From Thermodesulfovibrio sp. 3462-1 (GTDB taxonomy: Bacteria; Nitrospirota; Thermodesulfovibrionia; Thermodesulfovibrionales; Thermodesulfovibrionaceae), in assembly GCF_040451425.1 (NCBI RefSeq), contig NZ_CP144374.1:1714501-1778500 (forward strand): DNA of 64,000 nucleotides, written 5' to 3'. Position 1 is the first letter of the stretch; each line of letters begins with the position of its first letter. Of the stretch, positions 55,027 through 64,000 are shown piece after piece. Below the pieces are notes generated by a model. It worked only from the letters and a program-made list of their open reading frames with translations. It was not told the origin of the DNA and did no database searches. A program made the translations under genes and the position numbers.

Positions 55027-56049
55027 CTATTTTACCATTTTTATTAGCTCTTCTGCTATCTGAACAGCATTCAAAGCCGCACCTTTACGAAGATTGTCTG
55101 ATACAATCCACATATTTATTCCATTTTCAATTGACTCATCCTCACGAATTCTTCCAACAAAAACCTCATCCCTTCCTGAAGCATAAATTGGCAGAGGATA
55201 CTCATTTTTTTCAGGATTGTCCATAACAACCACACCAGGTGCTTTACTGAGAAGTTCTCGCACTTCTTTAGCAGTAATCTTTTTTTCAGTTTCTATATTA
55301 ACGCTTTCACTGTGCCCTCTAAAAACAGGAACTCGGACTGTAGTAGCAGTAACCCTGATTGTCGGATCTCCCATTATCTTCTTTGTTTCATTAACCATTT
55401 TCATCTCTTCTTTTGTGTAACCATTTTCAAGAAACTTGTCTATGTGAGGCAAAACATTAAAAGCAATCTGATGGGGATAAACTTCTATTTTTATTTCTCT
55501 GAAATTAAGTAGATCTACTGTTTGCTGAAGAAGCTCATCCATTGCTTTTTTCCCTGTTCCAGAGACTGCTTGAAAAGTAGTAACCACAACTCTTTTTATT
55601 TTTGCCACATCATGAATTGGCTTCAATGCAACAACCATCTGAATCGTGGAACAATTGGGATTTGCAATTATTCCTTTGTGCCATTTAAGATCATGAGGAT
55701 TTACTTCAGGAACAACAAGAGGAACCTCAGGATCCATTCTCCACTGGCTTGAGTTGTCAATAACAACACATCCACTTTTTGCAGCAATTGGTGCCCATAT
55801 CTTAGACCTTTCTGCACCCGCTGAAAAAAGAGCTATATCTATGTCTTGAAAGGAATCTTCTTTCAAAGTCTCAACTGCGATTTCCTCTCCTTTAAAATTA
55901 AGCTTTACTCCTTCACTTCTTTCTGAAGCAAAAAGCCTTAATCTTTCAACTGGAAAATCTCTTTCCTCAATAACAGCAATCATCTCATTTCCAACTGCTC
56001 CTGTTGCACCTACAACTGCTACAACATATTTTTCCTTCTTTTTAAGCAT
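55027..56049 (-). CDS. asd: aspartate-semialdehyde dehydrogenase
   Basis: This NADP enzyme makes aspartate semialdehyde, the branch point to lysine, threonine, methionine and, in some anaerobes, direct homocysteine synthesis. The protein has 340 residues. NADP site VVGATGAVGNEMIAVIEERDFP, catalytic cysteine in IIANPNCSTIQMVVAL near residue 131, and later VPVFRGHSESVNIE near 238. It lies 2 bp after leuB and 30 bp before metK in the same operon. Confidence 0.96.
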   Translation of the reverse strand: MLKKKEKYVVAVVGATGAVGNEMIAVIEERDFPVERLRLFASERSEGVKLNFKGEEIAVETLKEDSFQDIDIALFSAGAERSKIWAPIAAKSGCVVIDNSSQWRMDPEVPLVVPEVNPHDLKWHKGIIANPNCSTIQMVVALKPIHDVAKIKRVVVTTFQAVSGTGKKAMDELLQQTVDLLNFREIKIEVYPHQIAFNVLPHIDKFLENGYTKEEMKMVNETKKIMGDPTIRVTATTVRVPVFRGHSESVNIETEKKITAKEVRELLSKAPGVVVMDNPEKNEYPLPIYASGRDEVFVGRIREDESIENGINMWIVSDNLRKGAALNAVQIAEELIKMVK

Positions 56050-56051
56050 TT

Positions 56052-57128
56052 TTATCCCTCCAAAGGCAATTCTGTTACATATTTTGCAACCAAATCGCCA
56101 ACTTCCTGGGTTGTATATCCCATTTTGCCTGCTGCAAGACTTTTAAGATGTTTGCTTGTGACTTCAATAACTGCCATTTCAATAAGTTTTCCTCCAGCTT
56201 CCTCACCAAGATGCTCAAGCATCATCCCACCTGCGCATATGGCAGCTAAAGGATTTATTACATTTTTACCTGTGTATTTCGGTGCAGAGCCGCCAATTGG
56301 CTCAAACATTGAAACACCCTGAGGATTTATATTCCCTCCTGCAGCAATACCCATTCCACCTTGAATCATTGCACCAAGATCTGTAATGATATCTCCAAAC
56401 ATATTGTCAGTTACAATAACATCAAACCACTCAGGATTTTTTACAAACCACATTGTTATGGCATCCACATGGGCATAATCTGTTGTAATATCAGGATATT
56501 CTTTTGCTACTTCATAAAAAGTTCTTTCCCACAGGTCAAAGGCAAAGGTTAAAACATTTGTTTTACCGCACAGGGTAAGTTTCTTCTTTTTATTACGCTT
56601 TCTGCAGTATTCAAAAGCAAATCTTATACATCTTTCAACACCCTTACGGGTGTTTATTGAAACCTGAATCGCTACTTCATCTGGTGTTCCTTTCTTAAGA
56701 AAACCACCTGAACCTGTATAAAGCCCCTCTGTATTTTCTCTCACAACAACAAAATCTATGTCTTCAGGCTTTTTATCTTTAAGAGGACAATCAACTCCTG
56801 GGTAAAGCTTTACAGGACGAAGATTTACGTACTGGTCAAGTTCAAATCTGAGTCTCAAAAGTATCCCTTTCTCAAGAATGCCTGGTTTAACCTGAGGATG
56901 ACCAATTGCTCCGAGATATATGGCATCGAATTTTTTAAGCTCTTGTATTGCGCTGTCAGGAAGAGTCTCACCTGTGCGAAGATATCTCTCGCCACCAAAA
57001 TCATAATAAGTGTAATCAAGCTTAAATCCCAGCCTCTGGCTTACTGCATCAAGAACTTTTATTCCCTCACGAATAACTTCAGGTCCTGTTCCATCTCCTG
57101 GAATTACAGCAATTTTGTAGGTCTTCAT
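56052..57128 (-). CDS. leuB: 3-isopropylmalate dehydrogenase
   Basis: This enzyme catalyses oxidative decarboxylation in leucine synthesis. The protein has 358 residues. Signatures: [16 protein letters not shown] at the N terminus, the substrate-binding [10 protein letters not shown] segment near residue 130, and [31 protein letters not shown] near 240-270. Related homoisocitrate and tartrate dehydrogenases are possible by fold, but adjacency to leuD (ATGA overlap) supports LeuB. Confidence 0.93.
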   Translation of the reverse strand: MKTYKIAVIPGDGTGPEVIREGIKVLDAVSQRLGFKLDYTYYDFGGERYLRTGETLPDSAIQELKKFDAIYLGAIGHPQVKPGILEKGILLRLRFELDQYVNLRPVKLYPGVDCPLKDKKPEDIDFVVVRENTEGLYTGSGGFLKKGTPDEVAIQVSINTRKGVERCIRFAFEYCRKRNKKKKLTLCGKTNVLTFAFDLWERTFYEVAKEYPDITTDYAHVDAITMWFVKNPEWFDVIVTDNMFGDIITDLGAMIQGGMGIAAGGNINPQGVSMFEPIGGSAPKYTGKNVINPLAAICAGGMMLEHLGEEAGGKLIEMAVIEVTSKHLKSLAAGKMGYTTQEVGDLVAKYVTELPLEG

Positions 57129-57631
57129 TTTATTACCTCCTTAGCTAATCTCTTTTTTGTCCATTCAACAAGTCCACCAGCTTTAATTAATTCCTGCATA
57201 AAAGCTGGAATTGGTTTTGTTTTGTATCTTTTACCTTTTGCTAAATTAACAATCTCACCACTATCCATATCAATCTCTATTTCATCTCCTTCAGTTGCCT
57301 CATCAATAAGCTCAGGAACCTCAAAAATTGGTAACCCGATATTGAAGGCATTCCTGAAAAATATTCTTGCAAAGCTTTTTGCAACAACTGCCTTAATTCC
57401 AGCTGCCTTAATTGCAATCGGAGCATGCTCACGGGAGGAGCCACATCCAAAGTTTTTTCCTGCAATGATTATATCTCCGGGCTTTACTTTTGAAGGAAAA
57501 TCCTTATCCGCATCTTCCATAACATGCTTTGCAAGCTCTTTTGGATCAGATGTATTAAGGTATCTGGCAGGGATAATGGCATCTGTGTCAATGTTATCAC
57601 CAAATTTCCAGACTTTTCCTCTTATTTTCAT
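57125..57631 (-). CDS. leuD: 3-isopropylmalate dehydratase small subunit
   Basis: The swivel domain of isopropylmalate isomerase, 168 residues, of the short archaeal/clostridial type: GKVWKFGDNIDTDAIIPARYLN, then NFGCGSSREHAPIAIKAAGIKAVVAKSFARIFFRNAFNIG. I chose ATG 57631 because AAGGAGAAGC lies directly before it; an ATG 10 codons upstream lacks a site. The large subunit leuC is not in the window. It heads the leuD-leuB-asd-metK-ahcY operon. Confidence 0.94.
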   Translation of the reverse strand: MKIRGKVWKFGDNIDTDAIIPARYLNTSDPKELAKHVMEDADKDFPSKVKPGDIIIAGKNFGCGSSREHAPIAIKAAGIKAVVAKSFARIFFRNAFNIGLPIFEVPELIDEATEGDEIEIDMDSGEIVNLAKGKRYKTKPIPAFMQELIKAGGLVEWTKKRLAKEVIK

Positions 57632-57662
57632 AAGCTTCTCCTTAATATTAAAGTAATTCATA

Positions 57663-57692
57663 ATTTTACTGCATAAATCAAATAGTAATCAA
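57663..57692 (-). promoter_or_regulatory. promoter of the leuD operon
   Basis: On the minus strand TTGATT (57692-57687) and TAAAAT (57668-57663), 18-bp spacing, about 25 bp before the leuD start. It may serve the whole eight-gene operon down to moaD, since no other good promoter was seen inside. Confidence 0.6.
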
Positions 57693-57712
57693 CTATCATT
57701 TTAAAGTTCATC

Positions 57713-57742
57713 TTGACATTGTATTTTTTCTTGGTGTATGTT
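57713..57742 (+). promoter_or_regulatory. promoter of the TetR-efflux operon
   Basis: TTGACA at 57713-57718 and TATGTT at 57737-57742, 18-bp spacing. The expected start of transcription is at about 57749, only about 7 bases before the ATG at 57756. Confidence 0.65.
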
Positions 57743-57753
57743 AGTAATTACTA
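57742..57753. promoter_or_regulatory. palindrome TAGTAATTACTA, candidate TetR operator
   Basis: A perfect 12-bp palindrome overlaps the end of the -10 box and the predicted transcription start, the usual place for an autoregulatory TetR-family site. A related half site, TAGTAAT, occurs at 57683-57689 inside the leuD promoter. Binding is inferred. Confidence 0.5.
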
Positions 57754-57755
57754 CC

Positions 57756-58334
57756 ATGAGAGATACGAAAGGAAAAATTCTTAAAGCTGCATTAAAGCTT
57801 TTTTCCCAGAAGGGATATCTTGGAACAACTACAAAGGAAATAGCAAAGGAAGCAAATGTTGCAGAAGTGACTCTTTTCAGGTATTTTATTTCAAAAGAAA
57901 AGCTTTTTATAGAAGTGCTTGAAAGTCAATCGTTCCTGCCCACACTTAAAGACCTTCTTCCAAGATTGAAAAATATGGAGTATAAAGAAGCCCTGCAGAC
58001 TATTGCCAAGTATTATTTTGATTTGCTAAAAAAAAAGAGAGACCTTATATGTATAATGCATACAGAAATTTTTCAATATCCTGCTGAAATAAGAGCAATC
58101 CATAGCAAAATGATTCATGAAGTTTATCTTGTTTTTGCTTCTTATTTGGATGAGCTTAAAAATAATGGAATAATAAGAAAAGATTTAAACACCATATATG
58201 CCTCTCTTGCATACTTTGGAATGCTCTTTAATCTTTTCATTAAAAAAGAGATTTTCAGGAAAAAAATAGATTCAAAAAAAGCCTTACAAACTTACATTGA
58301 AATATTTTACGAAGGAACTAGGAGGAATGAATGA
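57756..58334 (+). CDS. TetR/AcrR-family transcriptional regulator
   Basis: A 192-residue TetR-family repressor. The N-terminal helix-turn-helix reads KILKAALKLFSQKGYLGTTTKEIAKEANVAEVTLFRYFISKEKLF (about residues 5-50); the rest is an unrecognised all-helical ligand domain. It precedes and overlaps (ATGA) the first TolC gene, so it very likely controls the efflux genes. I chose ATG 57756 since an earlier ATG lies inside the -10 box. Confidence 0.92.
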   Translation: MRDTKGKILKAALKLFSQKGYLGTTTKEIAKEANVAEVTLFRYFISKEKLFIEVLESQSFLPTLKDLLPRLKNMEYKEALQTIAKYYFDLLKKKRDLICIMHTEIFQYPAEIRAIHSKMIHEVYLVFASYLDELKNNGIIRKDLNTIYASLAYFGMLFNLFIKKEIFRKKIDSKKALQTYIEIFYEGTRRNE

Positions 58335-59647
58335 AATTTAAAATATTACTTTTTTTGTTATTTTTTATTTTTTCTGAGCAGGCATTTGCAGAGCAAAATT
58401 TAACAATTTCAGATGTTTTCTCCCTTGCTCTTAAAAAAGCTGAAAAAGTAAGAATTGCTGAAGAAAATATAACAATCTCAAAGGAAGGAAAATACAAAGC
58501 TCTGGCAGGGCTTCTTCCCACTTTAACAGCTTCTGGCAAATATACTGATTACAGTAAAGAAAAGCTTGTGAACAATCAGATAATTCAACCTGACAAAAGC
58601 TTTTTATGGGCAGTGAGCATAGAAGAAAAGCTTTCTCTTGGAGGTAAAGAATTTACAAATTATTCAATCTCAAAGGATGCTTTTACAAAAACAGAATTTG
58701 AAGTGAATTCATTTAAAGAGCAGTATCTTCTCAGGGTTGCTACTGACCTTTATAACTATCTCAAAGCAAAAAGAGCAGTGGAGATTGCTGAAAGTAATGT
58801 TCAGAGATTAAAAAAACACAGAGACGCAGCAAAGATTAGGCTCAAGGTTGGAGAAGTTACAAAAACTGACCTTTTAAGAGCAGAGGCTGAGCTCAGTGGA
58901 GCAGAAGCTGATTTAATATCAGCAAAAAATAACCTGAAAGTGGCAAAAGCTGTTTTAGCAAGAGATGCAGGAATTGAAGGAGATTTTGAAATACTGGAGG
59001 GAAAGCTCAATGATCCTTATTTAAACCTTAATGTTCAGCATGTTAAAGCTCTGGCAAAAGAATTAAGACCAGAGATTAAAGCTGCTTTAATTTCAAAGGA
59101 AATAGCTAAAAAAAATGTAAACTATGTAATTGGCTCCTTTTTTCCTTATTTAAGTCTTTCTGCTATCTATCAAAAACTTAACCAGACTCCCTCAAATCAA
59201 ATGACAAATAAAGAATCAACCTATGCCATTGCCTCAATTAACTTTCCAATATTTGAAGGAGGACTAAGAAGAGCAGAACTTTCAGAAGCTAAAGCAAAAC
59301 TAAAACAGGCTGAGCTTCAGTATGAAGATACAGTTAAGGAAGTTTTTATAGATGTTGAAGCAGCTTATCATGATTACATAACCCAAAGAGATACGATTAA
59401 ATCTCTTCAGGATGAAGTAACATACGCAAGAGATAACTTTAACTCTGTATTCAAGCAATATCAATTTGGGCTTGCTTCAAGCCTTGATGTAACTGATGCA
59501 AATACATTTCTTGTAACTGCTGAGAAAAAGCTTATGGAAGCCCAGTATAACTATCAGCTTGCTATACTTAGGCTTAGACAGGCAACTGGAACATTGCTTA
59601 AAGCATTTGCCAGTAATGAACTCGTTGTTCAGGGGGTAAATAAGTGA
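58331..59647 (+). CDS. TolC-family outer-membrane efflux protein (first copy)
   Basis: A 438-residue outer-membrane factor with a signal peptide (MKFKILLFLLFFIFSEQAFA). Two TolC repeats of alternating coiled coil and barrel strands are visible, with segments such as TKTDLLRAEAELSGAEADLISAKNNL (near residues 178-203) and ASSLDVTDANTFLVTAEKKLMEAQYNYQLAILRLRQATG near the end, the usual OEP signatures. It forms the exit duct for adaptor-linked pumps. It overlaps the EmrA-like gene as GTGA. Confidence 0.92.
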   Translation: MKFKILLFLLFFIFSEQAFAEQNLTISDVFSLALKKAEKVRIAEENITISKEGKYKALAGLLPTLTASGKYTDYSKEKLVNNQIIQPDKSFLWAVSIEEKLSLGGKEFTNYSISKDAFTKTEFEVNSFKEQYLLRVATDLYNYLKAKRAVEIAESNVQRLKKHRDAAKIRLKVGEVTKTDLLRAEAELSGAEADLISAKNNLKVAKAVLARDAGIEGDFEILEGKLNDPYLNLNVQHVKALAKELRPEIKAALISKEIAKKNVNYVIGSFFPYLSLSAIYQKLNQTPSNQMTNKESTYAIASINFPIFEGGLRRAELSEAKAKLKQAELQYEDTVKEVFIDVEAAYHDYITQRDTIKSLQDEVTYARDNFNSVFKQYQFGLASSLDVTDANTFLVTAEKKLMEAQYNYQLAILRLRQATGTLLKAFASNELVVQGVNK

Positions 59648-60738
59648 GCTTTAAAGGCTTAAGGGAGAAATTCAAAAATTCAAAAAAGATTAAAATTGCT
59701 TTACTGATTGTTCTTGCTGTGGGCGTTTTGATTTTTATGGCAAAAGAAATTTATTACTACATTGTTTACGAAAGCACAGATGATGCGTATGTTGAAGGAA
59801 CAATAGTGCCAATCTCTCCTCAGGTTTCAGGAAAAGTTGTAAAAGTTTATGTTGACTATAACCAGAGAGTCAAAAAAGGAGAGCCTCTTGTTGAGATAGA
59901 ACCAGATGATTATTTAGCAGATGTAAGAGCGAAAAAAGAAAATGTAAATACATTGTCTAATCAGTTAAAAGAACTAAGCTCTCAGTTAAATGAAGCAATG
60001 GCAAAACTTAAGACAATGCAAGCCAATCTTCAGGCAGCCCAGGCACAGAGAGAGCTTGCTGAAAAAGAGTTTCAAAGAATCAAAGGCCTTTATGAGGAAG
60101 ACCTTGTTTCAAAAAGCAGATTTGATTCTCAACAAGCAGCCCTGAAAGTAGCAATTGCACAGGAGAAAGCTGCAGAAAGTCAAATAAAAGAAGTTAGATC
60201 CTTAATAAATACCCTTACAGTAAAATTAAAAACCCAACAGTATCAAATAGGAAAAGCTCAGGAAGAACTGAAAATTGCTGAAATAAACTTAAAAAGAACT
60301 TTGATTGTTTCTCCAAGAGATGGAAGAGTAGCAAAAAAATCAGTTGAGGCAGGACAATATGTTCGTCCAGGACAACTTCTTATGGCAATTGTTGATGAAC
60401 AGGATATATGGATAGGTGCTAATTTTAAGGAAACTCAAATAGAAAAAATGAGAGTTGGGCAGCCTGTTAAAATCAGGGTAGATGCCTATCCTGGCAGGGT
60501 TTTTAAAGGTCATGTTGCAAGTTTTCAACCTGGCACAGGTGCTGTTTTTAGCCTTTTCCCACCTGAAAATGCTACTGGAAACTTCGTAAAAGTTGTTCAA
60601 AGAATTCCAGTGAGAATAATAATTGACACCCCCTTTGATCCGAATTATCCTCTCTGGCCAGGCATGTCAGTAATTCCATATGTGGATGTTACAGTTAATA
60701 CAGGAGCAAAGTTGAAAGATGTTATAGGAAAGCAATGA
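59644..60738 (+). CDS. EmrA/HlyD-family membrane-fusion adaptor
   Basis: A 364-residue periplasmic adaptor with one N-terminal membrane helix (IKIALLIVLAVGVLIFMAKEIYYYIVY). STDDAYVEGTIVPISPQVSGKVVKVYVDYNQRVKKGE is the EmrA-type biotinyl-lipoyl start; a long coiled-coil hairpin (about 95-205) and the second lipoyl half (RTLIVSPRDGRVAKKSVEAGQYV) follow. EmrA normally works with the MFS pump EmrB, but no emrB lies here. The start is GTG overlapping the tolC stop; its stop overlaps the next tolC as ATGA. Confidence 0.92.
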   Translation: MSFKGLREKFKNSKKIKIALLIVLAVGVLIFMAKEIYYYIVYESTDDAYVEGTIVPISPQVSGKVVKVYVDYNQRVKKGEPLVEIEPDDYLADVRAKKENVNTLSNQLKELSSQLNEAMAKLKTMQANLQAAQAQRELAEKEFQRIKGLYEEDLVSKSRFDSQQAALKVAIAQEKAAESQIKEVRSLINTLTVKLKTQQYQIGKAQEELKIAEINLKRTLIVSPRDGRVAKKSVEAGQYVRPGQLLMAIVDEQDIWIGANFKETQIEKMRVGQPVKIRVDAYPGRVFKGHVASFQPGTGAVFSLFPPENATGNFVKVVQRIPVRIIIDTPFDPNYPLWPGMSVIPYVDVTVNTGAKLKDVIGKQ

Positions 60739-62012
60739 AATTAAGAACAGGATTTTTCTTAATTGTACTATTGACTTTGCAATCTTTAGCCTATGGCATT
60801 GACTCTTTAGAGTCCACCAATAAGCCTGTTTATACTCTTACAGATTGCATTAATATAGCATTAAAAAAAAATCCTGAGATCCTTGCATCTAAGGCTAATG
60901 TTAATAAAAGTTTTTTTAAGATTGGACAAGCCCGTTCTGGTTATTTTCCTCAAATAGATTTATCTTTAGGATATCAAAGAAGTTATCAAGAGGATAGAAT
61001 CCCAAGGGAATACTCAAAAGAATACTCAGCCCAGCTTGGTCTTACTCAAACTATTTTTGACTTTGGGAAAACTTCTAAGCAGATACAGGTACAAAAGCAG
61101 CTGTATAAAGCAACACAGTGGCAGGATAAAGACACTGTTTTACAAACAATTTATAATGTTAAAGAAGCTTATTACAGCGTGCTCAAGGCAAAAAAACAGA
61201 AGGAAACAGCCAAGGAAGTGCTCAAGCAGGCTCAAAAACATCTTCAGCTTGCAAAAGGATTTTATGATGTAGGACTTAAGCCAAAAATTGAAGTAACAAA
61301 GGCAGAGGTTGAAGTAAGCAATGCAAAACTTAATTTGATTACAGCTGAAAAACAACTTACTCAAGCAATTTTAAATCTGAAAGTAGCAATGGGAGCAGTA
61401 GATATGCCAGAGTTTGACATTAAAGAAGAAGATTATGCAATAAGAAAACTTGATGAAAATGAGGCAATCAAAATAGCCATTGAAACAAACCCTCAACTTC
61501 AGGCAATAAGATTTAATAGGAAAGCGTCAATTTCAACAGAAGAACTGGTAAAAAAAGAATACTTTCCTGTATTTACAGCTTCAGCAAATTATGGATATGT
61601 TAATGAAGATTTTCCTCTTAATAAACAATGGAGTTTGTTTTTCAAAATGAGTCTTCCTCTTTTCAGTGGATGGTCAACAAAATATAAACTTTCTGAAGCA
61701 AGGGCAGATACAGAATATTATTCTTACAAAGAAATCTCCTTGATCCAGCAAATAACATCACAAATAAAAAATCTCTTTGCCCAGTTAAAAGAAGCTTCCC
61801 AAAAAATAGAAACTCTTAACCTAACATTAAAACAATCAAAGGAAAATCTTGATCTTGCAATGGCAAGATATGAGGTTGGAATTGGAAGTTCTATAGAAGT
61901 TGTTGATGCCATAGTTCTTTATGAACAGACAAACACTCAATACTGGCAGGCAATTTATGACTACAATGTAACATATGCACAAATCCAAAGATATGTAGGA
62001 TGGGTAGAATGA
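60735..62012 (+). CDS. TolC-family outer-membrane efflux protein (second copy)
   Basis: A 425-residue outer-membrane factor with a signal peptide (to about residue 22, LQSLAYG). It has the OEP repeats, e.g. LTDCINIALKKNPEILASKANV at the start of the mature protein, and VGLKPKIEVTKAEVEVSNAKLNLITAEKQL and VGIGSSIEVVDAIVLYEQTNTQYWQAIYDYNVTYAQIQRYVG in the two halves. It is clearly diverged from the first TolC two genes upstream, so it is not a recent duplication. It precedes the MacA-like adaptor. Confidence 0.92.
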   Translation: MKLRTGFFLIVLLTLQSLAYGIDSLESTNKPVYTLTDCINIALKKNPEILASKANVNKSFFKIGQARSGYFPQIDLSLGYQRSYQEDRIPREYSKEYSAQLGLTQTIFDFGKTSKQIQVQKQLYKATQWQDKDTVLQTIYNVKEAYYSVLKAKKQKETAKEVLKQAQKHLQLAKGFYDVGLKPKIEVTKAEVEVSNAKLNLITAEKQLTQAILNLKVAMGAVDMPEFDIKEEDYAIRKLDENEAIKIAIETNPQLQAIRFNRKASISTEELVKKEYFPVFTASANYGYVNEDFPLNKQWSLFFKMSLPLFSGWSTKYKLSEARADTEYYSYKEISLIQQITSQIKNLFAQLKEASQKIETLNLTLKQSKENLDLAMARYEVGIGSSIEVVDAIVLYEQTNTQYWQAIYDYNVTYAQIQRYVGWVE

Positions 62013-63169
62013 AAGGAAAGAAAAAAATAGCATTGGTTTCCTTAGGATTTTTAATTATCATTTCAGGCGTTTTAATCATTCTTTTTTCAGGATCAAAGAA
62101 AACAGAATTTAAAACAGTTAAAGCTCAAAGAGGAGATATTATTCAGACAGTAACTGCAACAGGAAATGTAAATCCAGTAACAACAATTCTTGTTGGAACA
62201 AGGGTCTCTGGAACAATTATAGCCCTTTATGCTGATTATAACTCCATAGTTAAAAAAGGGCAGCTTATTGCTCAGATTGATCCAACTCCTTTTGAAAATG
62301 ATCTAAAACAGGCTGAAGCAGACCTTTACAATGCAAAAGCAAATCTTTTAAAAGCTGAAGTTACGCTAAAAGATGCTCAGAGAACCTTCAAAAGAAAGCA
62401 AGAGCTTTTTAAGCGTGACCTTATTGCTCGTAGTGAGCTTGATGATGCGGAGACAGCATACAATACTGCAAAAGCTCAATATGAAATTGCTCTTGCACAG
62501 GTTAAAAAAGCTCTGGCAGGAGTAAAACAGGCAAAAACAAATCTTGGATATACAAGAATAGTTTCACCGGTCAATGGTATTGTTATTGCAAAAAATGTTG
62601 AAGTTGGTCAGACAGTGGCTGCAACCTTTCAAACTCCAACACTTTTTACAATAGCTCCAGATCTCACAAAAATGCAGGTTGATACAAATGTAGATGAAGC
62701 AGATATATCAAAAATAAAAAAGGGAATGGAAGCAACCTTTACAGTAGATGCCTATCCTGACAAAAAATTTAAAGGAACTGTAGCTCAAATAAGACTTTCT
62801 CCAACAATTACTCAAAATGTTGTAACCTATGATGTTGTAATAGCAGTTGATAACTCTCATCTGCTTCTTAAGCCAGGTATGACTGCAAATGTTACTTTTG
62901 TTACTGAAGAAAAAAAGAATGTTCTTAAAATTCCAAATGCTGCTTTAAGATTTAGAATGCCAAACACTCCTCCATCAAAACAACAGGCAGTATGGGTTTT
63001 AAGAGGAGGCAAACCTGTAAAAGTTAAGATAAAAACAGGAATAGGAGATGGTGAATGGACTGAAATTGTGGAAGGAGATATAAAAGAAGGTGAAGAAATT
63101 ATCGTAGAAATTCAAAGTGGTAAGAAAACTTCTTCTACTTCTACAGGACATCCTCCACCGCGCTTTTAA
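62009..63169 (+). CDS. MacA-like periplasmic adaptor of an ABC efflux pump
   Basis: A 386-residue membrane-fusion protein. The N-terminal anchor ([22 protein letters not shown]) is followed by [55 protein letters not shown], the RND/MacA lipoyl start, then a coiled-coil hairpin and the second lipoyl and beta-barrel domains. I prefer ATG 62009, which overlaps the tolC stop and lies 10 bases beyond AGGA; ATG 62000 directly abuts AGGA. It is followed by a MacB-type ATPase and permease. Confidence 0.92.
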   Translation: MKGKKKIALVSLGFLIIISGVLIILFSGSKKTEFKTVKAQRGDIIQTVTATGNVNPVTTILVGTRVSGTIIALYADYNSIVKKGQLIAQIDPTPFENDLKQAEADLYNAKANLLKAEVTLKDAQRTFKRKQELFKRDLIARSELDDAETAYNTAKAQYEIALAQVKKALAGVKQAKTNLGYTRIVSPVNGIVIAKNVEVGQTVAATFQTPTLFTIAPDLTKMQVDTNVDEADISKIKKGMEATFTVDAYPDKKFKGTVAQIRLSPTITQNVVTYDVVIAVDNSHLLLKPGMTANVTFVTEEKKNVLKIPNAALRFRMPNTPPSKQQAVWVLRGGKPVKVKIKTGIGDGEWTEIVEGDIKEGEEIIVEIQSGKKTSSTSTGHPPPRF

Positions 63170-63188
63170 ACCCGGGACAACACAAGAT

Positions 63189-63872
63189 ATGTCAATTATA
63201 AGAGTTGAAAATATAACAAAAATTTATAAAATTGGACAGCAGGAATTGATTGTTCTTAACGGAATTTCTGTTACAATTGAAAAAGGAGAATTTGTTTGCA
63301 TTATGGGGCCAAGTGGATCAGGAAAATCAACATTTATGAACATTATTGGATGTCTTGACACCCCAACAACTGGAAAATGCTATCTTGAAGGAATAGATGT
63401 TTCAACAATGGATGTAAACGAACTTGCTGAAATAAGAAATAAAAAAATAGGCTTTGTTTTTCAACAATTTAATCTTCTTGCAAGAGCTACTGCCTTAGAG
63501 AATGTTGAACTTCCTCTTATTTATGCAGGAATTCCTGCAAAAGAAAGAAAACAAAGAGCACTTGAGACTCTTTCCTGGGTTGGACTTAAAGATAGAGCAA
63601 ATCATTATCCAAGACAGCTAAGTGGTGGACAACAACAGAGAGTTGCAATTGCCCGGGCACTTGTAAACAATCCATCAATAATACTGGCTGATGAACCAAC
63701 TGGAAATCTTGATTCCAGAGCAAGCATGGAAATAATGGAAATTTTTAAAAAACTTAATGAAGAGCAAGGACTTACAACAATTATTGTTACTCATGAGCCA
63801 GACATTGCAGCCTTTGGAAAAAGACAAATACGCTTCCTTGATGGCAAAATAGTAAGTGATACAGCATCATGA
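63189..63872 (+). CDS. MacB/LolD-type ABC transporter ATPase
   Basis: A 227-residue ATPase. Walker [20 protein letters not shown] is near residue 40, signature [19 protein letters not shown] near 143 and Walker [14 protein letters not shown] near 163, with [22 protein letters not shown] as in the MacB/LolD group. Here the ATPase is separate from the permease, unlike fused E. coli MacB. I chose ATG 63189 (family N terminus [12 protein letters not shown]). Its stop overlaps the permease start as ATGA. Confidence 0.93.
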   Translation: MSIIRVENITKIYKIGQQELIVLNGISVTIEKGEFVCIMGPSGSGKSTFMNIIGCLDTPTTGKCYLEGIDVSTMDVNELAEIRNKKIGFVFQQFNLLARATALENVELPLIYAGIPAKERKQRALETLSWVGLKDRANHYPRQLSGGQQQRVAIARALVNNPSIILADEPTGNLDSRASMEIMEIFKKLNEEQGLTTIIVTHEPDIAAFGKRQIRFLDGKIVSDTAS

Positions 63873-64000
63873 TAGCTCTTTCATCAATAATTAACATTGC
63901 AGTGCGCTCTCTCATAGCGAATGCTATGCGCTCTTTCCTTGCTATACTGGGAATTATCATAGGTGTTGGTGCTGTTGTAACAATGATTGCAATTGGTCAA
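63869..64000 (+). CDS. MacB-type ABC transporter permease, N-terminal fragment
   Basis: The gene starts with ATG at 63869 and is cut by the right edge after 44 codons. The visible part ([20 protein letters not shown], then [20 protein letters not shown]) is the typical first cytoplasmic helix and first membrane segment of MacB-family permeases (MacB_PCD/FtsX). It overlaps the ATPase stop by 4 bp, so the two form one pump together with the MacA-like adaptor and the second TolC. Confidence 0.85.
   Translation, partial: MIALSSIINIAVRSLIANAMRSFLAILGIIIGVGAVVTMIAIGQ

Noticed and set aside
56898-57656. Open frame of 252 codons on the plus strand
   Set aside because: It is antisense to leuD and leuB, which are certain; it lacks a ribosome site and any recognisable domain.
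58331-62012. Recent tandem duplication of tolC
   Set aside because: The two TolC proteins have different signal peptides and low visible similarity, so they are old paralogs.

Overview
The window is about 64 kb of compact, AT-rich bacterial DNA (by eye roughly 36-38 % GC). Genes are densely packed, with many ATGA stop/start overlaps and few gaps over 250 bp. The adjacent dsrA, dsrB and dsrD genes mark a dissimilatory sulfate or sulfite reducer. Together with the tungsten aldehyde oxidoreductase, an outer membrane (TolC proteins, porin) and the thermophile-like lysine/glutamate/isoleucine-rich proteins, this points to Thermodesulfovibrio or a close relative in the Nitrospirota. The genus is inferred from protein resemblance, not from a search. 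The content is mostly core chromosome: I see no phage, insertion sequence, CRISPR array, tRNA or rRNA.

Layout. 0-2 kb: a GAF-domain gene cut by the window edge and a PilB/GspE ATPase (minus). 2-5.2 kb: gltX, a Trm112-like protein and glnA (plus). 5.2-10.7 kb (minus): one operon of a zinc-ribbon threonine-synthase paralog, a MoaD/ThiS-like sulfur carrier, a NIL-domain protein, threonine synthase, a phosphoglycerate-mutase-like putative homoserine kinase, a DedA protein and a rhomboid protease. 11-15.5 kb: a heat-shock operon dnaJ-hspR-clpB-hsp20 with a HAIR-like operator. 15.6-17.8 kb: thioredoxin, an exported thioredoxin-fold protein and ffh. 17.8-22.4 kb (minus): a nickel/cobalt ECF uptake operon headed by a porin, with a strong terminator-like hairpin in its leader. 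22.5-28.7 kb: trpB2, a GlcD-like FAD oxidase and smc. 28.9-32 kb: dsrABD and a CinA-domain protein. 32.2-40 kb: ligA, rlmH and a three-gene glutamate synthase. 40.3-45.3 kb: a fused ABC permease, its ATPase and malQ. 45.3-49.2 kb: mtgA, a Fur-family regulator and a ChrA-TauE-FmdE operon. 49.3-57.6 kb (minus): a long operon leuD-leuB-asd-metK-ahcY-radical SAM maturase-tungsten AOR-MoaD. 57.7-64 kb: a TetR regulator followed by two TolC proteins, an EmrA-like adaptor and a MacAB-like ABC pump that runs off the window.

How the parts connect. Nitrogen assimilation is split between glnA and the glutamate synthase 31 kb away, and both have nearly the same promoter followed by the shared element GGTAACC-N2-T-N1-GCCG or a close variant. 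The aspartate family is spread over two operons: asd, metK and ahcY in one, and the homoserine-kinase/threonine-synthase group in the other. The MoaD-like carrier and NIL protein inside the latter suggest a sulfur-transfer branch toward homocysteine or cysteine that uses a protein thiocarboxylate. This is the best candidate here for an undescribed system. Most recognisable promoters have TTGACA-like -35 boxes spaced 17-18 bp (once 19) from the -10 box, and at least two transcripts appear to start at or within a few bases of the start codon.
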